Shown: piece by piece, positions 60,033 to 64,000 of the stretch
Layout: each line of letters starts with the position of its first letter
Position numbering within the stretch: position 1 is the stretch's first letter
From: Clostridium sp. chh4-2
Lineage (GTDB): Bacteria; Bacillota; Clostridia; Lachnospirales; Lachnospiraceae
Assembly (NCBI RefSeq): GCF_002899675.1
Contig: NZ_PKUU01000004.1
Coordinates: 246,372 to 310,371 of the forward strand
Direction: 5' to 3'
DNA: 64,000 nucleotides
Notes under the pieces: generated by a model
What the model saw: the letters and a program-made list of their open reading frames with translations, nothing else
The model's database searches: none
What the model was told of the DNA's origin: nothing
Translations under genes and position numbers: made by a program

Positions 60033-61289
60033 ATGACCGGAAAAGAAAAATTATCATTAGCATTAAGCCATCAGGATGGACCGCTGTTATTGGACATTGG
60101 CGGAATGCCGACTACAGGCATTCACTGCTCTATTGTTGAAAAGATGAGGGAATATTATGGATTAGAAAAACGCATTATTAAGATAATCGAACCACTTCAG
60201 ATGCTGGGCGCGCTGGATGACGATTTAAAAGAAGCTATGAATATTCAGACCTCTCCTCTATGGAACGCCGGAACCATGTACGGCTTCCGCCAGACAGATC
60301 AGTTTAAGGAATGGAAAACCCCATGGGGACAGGAAGTTTTAGTTGCCAAAGATTTTGTCACGACAACCAACGAAAAAGGGGATACCTTTATCTATGCCTG
60401 CGGCGATCCCTCCTATCCGCCCGCAGGACATATGCCAAACGGAGGATATTACTTTGATAATATTATACGCACACCGGAATTTGATGAAGACGAATACGAC
60501 GTTTCACAAAATCTGGAAGAATTCGGGCCAATCGCACAGGAAGACCTGGACTGGCTGGCCGCGCAGAGAAAAGAGAAAGAGCATTCCACCGATGTCATCA
60601 TGGGCAATTTAGGAGGAACCGCTTTCGGCGATATCGCCCTGGTTCCCGGCCCGCAGTTAAAAGCACCCAAAGGAATCCGCGATATTACGGAATGGTACAT
60701 TTCCACCGCCATACGCCAGGATACCCTTCATGAAATCTTCGATTACCAGCTGAATTTTGCTCTGGAAAATCTGAAGAAAATGCATGATACCCTGGGTGAG
60801 ACCATCCAGGTCGCCTATATCTGCGGCACTGATTTCGGAACGCAGAACGGGCCTTTCTGTTCCAACGAGGTCTTTCGAAGCCTGTATGCCCCATATTATA
60901 AAGCGGTCAACAACTGGATTCACGAAAATACCTCATGGAAAACATTTAAACACAGCTGCGGAAGTATCTACGGACTGCTTCCCGATCTGATCGAAGCCGG
61001 CTTTGATATCATAAACCCGGTTCAGTGGACCGCCAAAAATATGGACCGGAATCAGCTGAAAAATGAATTTGGAGACCGCATCACGTTCTGGGGCGGAGGC
61101 GTGGACACCCAAAAAACACTGCCCTTCGGAACTCCCGCCCAGGTTCATGACGAGGTTCTGGAATGCTGTAAGATATTCGGCAAAAACGGCGGCTTTGTAT
61201 TCAATACCATTCATAATATCCAGCCTGGAGTTCCTGCGGAAAATCTGGCGGCCATGATTGAGGCGGTAAGGGAATATAATGGGGAATAG
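60033..61289 (+). CDS. UroD-family (MtaA/CmuA-like) protein, not a heme enzyme
   Basis: 418 aa. Uroporphyrinogen decarboxylase fold with the corrinoid-methyltransferase-type pattern: VAYICGTDFGTQNGPF, FKHSCGSIYGLLPDLIEAGFDIINPVQ and TFWGGGVDTQKTLPFGTPAQVHDEV, GFVFNTIHNIQPGVP. The HxC in KHSCG is a zinc-ligand candidate as in MtaA/MtbA. No heme gene is nearby; sugar-type neighbours and a LacI operator point to a catabolic role, perhaps C-O or methyl group removal. AAAGGAG upstream of the start. Confidence 0.85.
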   Translation: MTGKEKLSLALSHQDGPLLLDIGGMPTTGIHCSIVEKMREYYGLEKRIIKIIEPLQMLGALDDDLKEAMNIQTSPLWNAGTMYGFRQTDQFKEWKTPWGQEVLVAKDFVTTTNEKGDTFIYACGDPSYPPAGHMPNGGYYFDNIIRTPEFDEDEYDVSQNLEEFGPIAQEDLDWLAAQRKEKEHSTDVIMGNLGGTAFGDIALVPGPQLKAPKGIRDITEWYISTAIRQDTLHEIFDYQLNFALENLKKMHDTLGETIQVAYICGTDFGTQNGPFCSNEVFRSLYAPYYKAVNNWIHENTSWKTFKHSCGSIYGLLPDLIEAGFDIINPVQWTAKNMDRNQLKNEFGDRITFWGGGVDTQKTLPFGTPAQVHDEVLECCKIFGKNGGFVFNTIHNIQPGVPAENLAAMIEAVREYNGE

Positions 61290-61332
61290 GTTGTAATTTA
61301 TGAGCGAATGGGACGCATGGAATAGGGATTCA

Positions 61333-61388
61333 GAACGTGGAGACGGGAAGCAGATCCTCCCCCGGTTCTGCTTCCCGTCTCCACGTTC
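61333..61388. terminator. Large terminator hairpin between UroD-like and LacI-SBP genes
   Basis: GAACGTGGAGACGGGAAGCAG pairs perfectly with CTGCTTCCCGTCTCCACGTTC, 21 bp, loop of 14 bases. Serves the two convergent genes; no long T-run. Confidence 0.8.
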
Positions 61389-61438
61389 CATGCCGGTTTT
61401 TGCCGGCCTTGTTAAAAACAATATCCAAAAGTCAAAAT

Positions 61439-63637
61439 CTACCTATTCATAAATTCTGTAATCCGTCTCTGCATGGCCTTTAAGGCTTCCTCTTCTGTTG
61501 CTCTTCCCTCAAGCACATTCTGTATTTCTTCCGGAATAATCCTGGTATAGATGGTATTTTTATACATGCTGTCATCTAAAATTTCCGGCATGATTCTCTT
61601 TCTGCTCTGGCGGAAGCTGGGCAGAATCAATGGTTTCCACGGTTCAATATTCTCCAGATCCGAACGGTTATAATACTCCGCTCTCAGCGTGGAACCGCCC
61701 AAAAGGGCCAAAGGAATAGAATTTTGCAGGCCGCAGGCCCACAAAAGGAACTGCTCCGCTTCTTTCTGATTCCTTCCGTAGGTATTCAACGCCAGGCTCC
61801 AGCCTCCCATGACGGGAGTTCCGCCCGGAATCAGGTCAAACCCCAAGTTTCCGGCCACTTTTGAGCTGGTATAGTTATTGATATCTCCCGCATCCGAATC
61901 ATACAGGATGATCATGGCGCTTCTTCCCTTTTTAAATTCTTCTGAAATCTCATTCCAGGAACTGATCTCAAGACCTGACGTGCACCGGTAGCTTTCCACC
62001 ATATTTTTAAGCGCATTCAAAGCCGGCTCCGTATCCAGATCCGGCCTTCCGGTTCCGTCAAATATCCGGCCGCCAAAAGACCACAGATGAGACAAGAAGT
62101 AAATGGACGTATACACATTCACCCCCCGGGCCAGAGAAGCTCCGTAAGGCACAGGCGATTTATCATTCAGGGACTGGGTGAAAAACTCAGCCACATGGTT
62201 GAATTCCTCCCATGTTTTCGGCGGTTGAAGCCGGCTTTTATACATTCTCTGGTATAATATTTTCAGTTTTTTATCCTCAAATAGATCCCGCTGATAGAAA
62301 AGGAGCTGGGCTCCCGACATAAACGGAACGCCATAGACAGATTCCACATACATTCCAAAATCCTTCAAAACGCCTTCTAAAAATCCGTCGAAAAATTCTC
62401 TGTTCTCTCCATAAAATTCATCCAGATTTTTCACATAACCGCTTTCAATCAAACCGTCCAGCCATGGAAGATCCATCATAAAGCCGTCATAGCAGCTGCA
62501 TTTTTCCGCCGCCTGGGCGTATAGAAGATCTTCCAGCTCCTGATAGGTAAAAAGGTCGAATTCCACCTTTGCTCCGCTCTCTTTCATATAGATCGAACTG
62601 AGCATCTGCAGGCTTCTGGCCGATGGGCTGTCCAACATGGCAAATCTCAGAGAAGCCGCCGATCTCCTAATGCCTGCGTTCATAGGCTGGAACCAGTCCA
62701 TTGTGGCTTCTATCCTGTCGATTGTAAACTCGTGATCCTGCCCTTCTTCGATACCCCCAAGCAGGCATTCTGCAGCCAGTTCCGCCACCTGTGTCTGTGA
62801 CAGGGTCATCTGAATATCGTAATTGCCTTCATCTTCAATCCAGCTGCTCTCCTTAACAGCGGCAATACAGAGATCCTGCAGCCCGAGAGCGGCCTGAGCC
62901 TTTTTGATCCCCTGTGCCAGGGAACTGCTGCCGGCTATTACGCCGTCCAGTTCCGGGTGGCTGTATGCCAGCTGGAACAGCGCCTGAAATCCGCTTTCCC
63001 GGCTGCTGTCCACAGATTTCACCAATTCCATATCCGGAAAATAGCTTCTATAAACAGAAGACAGACCGCCGTCTTCCAATATATTGTACTCCATGATCAG
63101 GCCCACATGGGATAGACCCCTTTTTTTCATCTGCTCCATGGTCATGCCAAATGCATTCGTATAGTCGAGTATGATCTGGTCCCCCGGAAATCCCGGCACA
63201 TTCTTGCCTGTGATCAAAACCATGGGAATCTGGTGATTTCTTGGGATATCCGTACTTTTCACATGGGTAGCGGAGTAGATCACAATCCCGTCCACTCCCT
63301 GTTCCATAAACCCGGCAATTCCCTTCTTTTCCACCATCCGGTTGTTGCGGCTTAATTTTACCAGAATTGAATAACCATGCTCCCTCAGCAGACTTTCCAT
63401 CTGCTGCAAAAAAGCGGCATACTGGGGCTGGCTCAGATCCGGAACCATGACTCCCACCAATCCGCTGTTTGTATTTTTCAGATTTCTGGCATTGGCATCC
63501 GGGCGGTAAGATAGTTGTTCCACAGCATTTTCCACACGCCTGATCAAATCTTCATTTTTAGTTTTTCCATTCAGCACGTTGGACACAGTACCGATGGAAA
63601 CCTGCGCCAACCTCGCCACATCTTTTATCGTTGCCAA
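61439..63637 (-). CDS. LacI repressor fused to an ABC-type sugar-binding domain
   Basis: 732 aa from TTG 63637 (GGAGG eight bases ahead). Residues 1-55 are the LacI helix-turn-helix with hinge (ATIKDVARLAQVSIGTVSNVLNG ... LSYRPDANARNLK). Residues 60-325 are the usual effector domain (GLVGVMVPDLSQPQYAAFLQQ, DGIVIYSATH, LDGVIAGSSSLAQGIKKA). Residues about 330-732 are an SBP_bac_1 (MalE-like) domain: VEFDLFTYQELEDLLYA, YGVPFMSGAQLLFYQRDLFED, PPKTWEEFNHVAEFF, GGRIFDGTGRPDLD, MGGWSLALNTYGRNQKEAEQFLLWA. There is no signal peptide, so the binding domain stays in the cytoplasm. The likely targets are the two operators near 59.9 kb. Confidence 0.93.
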   Translation of the reverse strand: MATIKDVARLAQVSIGTVSNVLNGKTKNEDLIRRVENAVEQLSYRPDANARNLKNTNSGLVGVMVPDLSQPQYAAFLQQMESLLREHGYSILVKLSRNNRMVEKKGIAGFMEQGVDGIVIYSATHVKSTDIPRNHQIPMVLITGKNVPGFPGDQIILDYTNAFGMTMEQMKKRGLSHVGLIMEYNILEDGGLSSVYRSYFPDMELVKSVDSSRESGFQALFQLAYSHPELDGVIAGSSSLAQGIKKAQAALGLQDLCIAAVKESSWIEDEGNYDIQMTLSQTQVAELAAECLLGGIEEGQDHEFTIDRIEATMDWFQPMNAGIRRSAASLRFAMLDSPSARSLQMLSSIYMKESGAKVEFDLFTYQELEDLLYAQAAEKCSCYDGFMMDLPWLDGLIESGYVKNLDEFYGENREFFDGFLEGVLKDFGMYVESVYGVPFMSGAQLLFYQRDLFEDKKLKILYQRMYKSRLQPPKTWEEFNHVAEFFTQSLNDKSPVPYGASLARGVNVYTSIYFLSHLWSFGGRIFDGTGRPDLDTEPALNALKNMVESYRCTSGLEISSWNEISEEFKKGRSAMIILYDSDAGDINNYTSSKVAGNLGFDLIPGGTPVMGGWSLALNTYGRNQKEAEQFLLWACGLQNSIPLALLGGSTLRAEYYNRSDLENIEPWKPLILPSFRQSRKRIMPEILDDSMYKNTIYTRIIPEEIQNVLEGRATEEEALKAMQRRITEFMNR

Positions 63638-64000
63638 TCCATAAACCTCCTGCCTTTTCTTTATCTCTATCATAATGGATTCCCAAACATCTGTAAACAC
63701 AAACCGAAAAAGAAATGTTGCATAAAATTGTTATTTAACGGGGTTGGCGAAGGGGGTACGCACAGAACCAGGAGGCGGAGCCGGAAGGAAACGATCAGAG
63801 GAGGGAACCGGGCCGGGGAAGCAAGATACGGACAGATGGGATCGTATGGAACCCCTTTAGAACTACTTAGGCCCGTAAGGACAGAACGAGGCAGGTAAAA
63901 ACTGATTTCCGTCTCAGTTTTTAAAGCGCCGCTGAGCAGCGAAGTCATAAAGAGTTCACTGCGAATGGCGCTGGCCTGCCTCGTTCTGTCCTTACGGGCC
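63638..64000. other. 363-bp intergenic end region with structured repeats
   Basis: No gene with a ribosome site was found. GGGGTT (63740-63745) and AACCCC (63850-63855) could close a 116-base structure; the rest up to 63870 is G-rich. From 63870 a long inverted repeat runs to the window end. Confidence 0.5.
63870..64000. repeat. Inverted repeat, 26-bp perfect arms, truncated by window end
   Basis: GGCCCGTAAGGACAGAACGA... (63870-63895) is the exact reverse complement of 63975-64000. Inside are ACTGA/TCAGT and AGCGCC/GGCGCT stems. A second palindromic intergenic element of the kind at 47567-47811, though not the same sequence. Confidence 0.85.

Noticed and set aside
60033..61289. Annotating the gene as hemE
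   Set aside because: No porphyrin genes nearby, the HxC zinc-like motif and sugar-type neighbours point to the methyltransferase-like branch.

Overview
The window is a piece of a low-to-mid GC Gram-positive anaerobe of the Clostridia, most likely Lachnospiraceae. The evidence is the mix of Firmicutes-type genes (PcrA helicase, DUF1836, YerC/TrpR-like regulator, DacF-type carboxypeptidase, YitT, YfcC, anaerobic sulfatase-maturase), strong AGGAGG ribosome binding sites and clostridial-style sensors. No rRNA, tRNA or CRISPR array was found.

Bases 1 to about 15,400 are an accessory island, read entirely leftwards as one tightly packed polycistron of about 19 genes with many ATGA-type overlaps. 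It looks like part of an integrative conjugative element. From its start it carries a small acidic protein, a family of ArdA-like (anti-restriction) proteins, a Dam-type adenine methylase, AbrB-type swapped-hairpin proteins, a YodL-domain protein, two SpoVG-like proteins, a pilin-like small membrane protein, an A24 prepilin peptidase, an LPD28-like protein and the start of a CpaB/SAF pilus-assembly protein. The pilin-like gene is split by a 2,140-bp group II intron whose ends, EBS1/IBS1 pairing and domain V can be placed to the base; its reverse transcriptase has lost two of three catalytic aspartates. About ten otherwise unrelated proteins of this island end in a short Gln/Met tail (QM-x-M type), the least explained pattern here. 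The island appears to stop at the 3' end of an rlmCD-like 23S rRNA methyltransferase gene.

From 15.4 to 36.9 kb the sequence is chromosomal: rlmCD, pcrA, ridA, a secreted repeat protein, DUF1836, YerC, a HAD phosphatase, an acyltransferase, an orphan lipoprotein solute-binding protein, a PAS-GGDEF-GAF-PAS signalling protein, a TetR regulator divergent from an MMPL exporter and its coiled-coil partner, a D,D-carboxypeptidase and a polysaccharide deacetylase.

From 37 to 47.6 kb lie transport and organic-acid genes: YfcC permease, short YitT, an F5/8-type protein, an NCS2 nucleobase permease, then a leftward cluster of LDH-like dehydrogenase, LysR regulator, DASS anion permease, esterase and malic enzyme that could take in malate and turn it into pyruvate and lactate. 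A 245-bp long inverted repeat separates it from an ABC-2 exporter operon with a zinc-ribbon membrane protein (47.8-52.8 kb). pnp and rpsO follow, then an orphan radical SAM maturase and an Rpn-type nuclease.

From 57.8 kb to the end is a catabolic cluster: a TIM-barrel isomerase and a Gfo/Idh dehydrogenase divergent from a UroD-like protein, with two LacI-type operators placed just downstream of each promoter, and a regulator that fuses a LacI repressor to an ABC-type sugar-binding domain. The window ends inside a second long inverted repeat.
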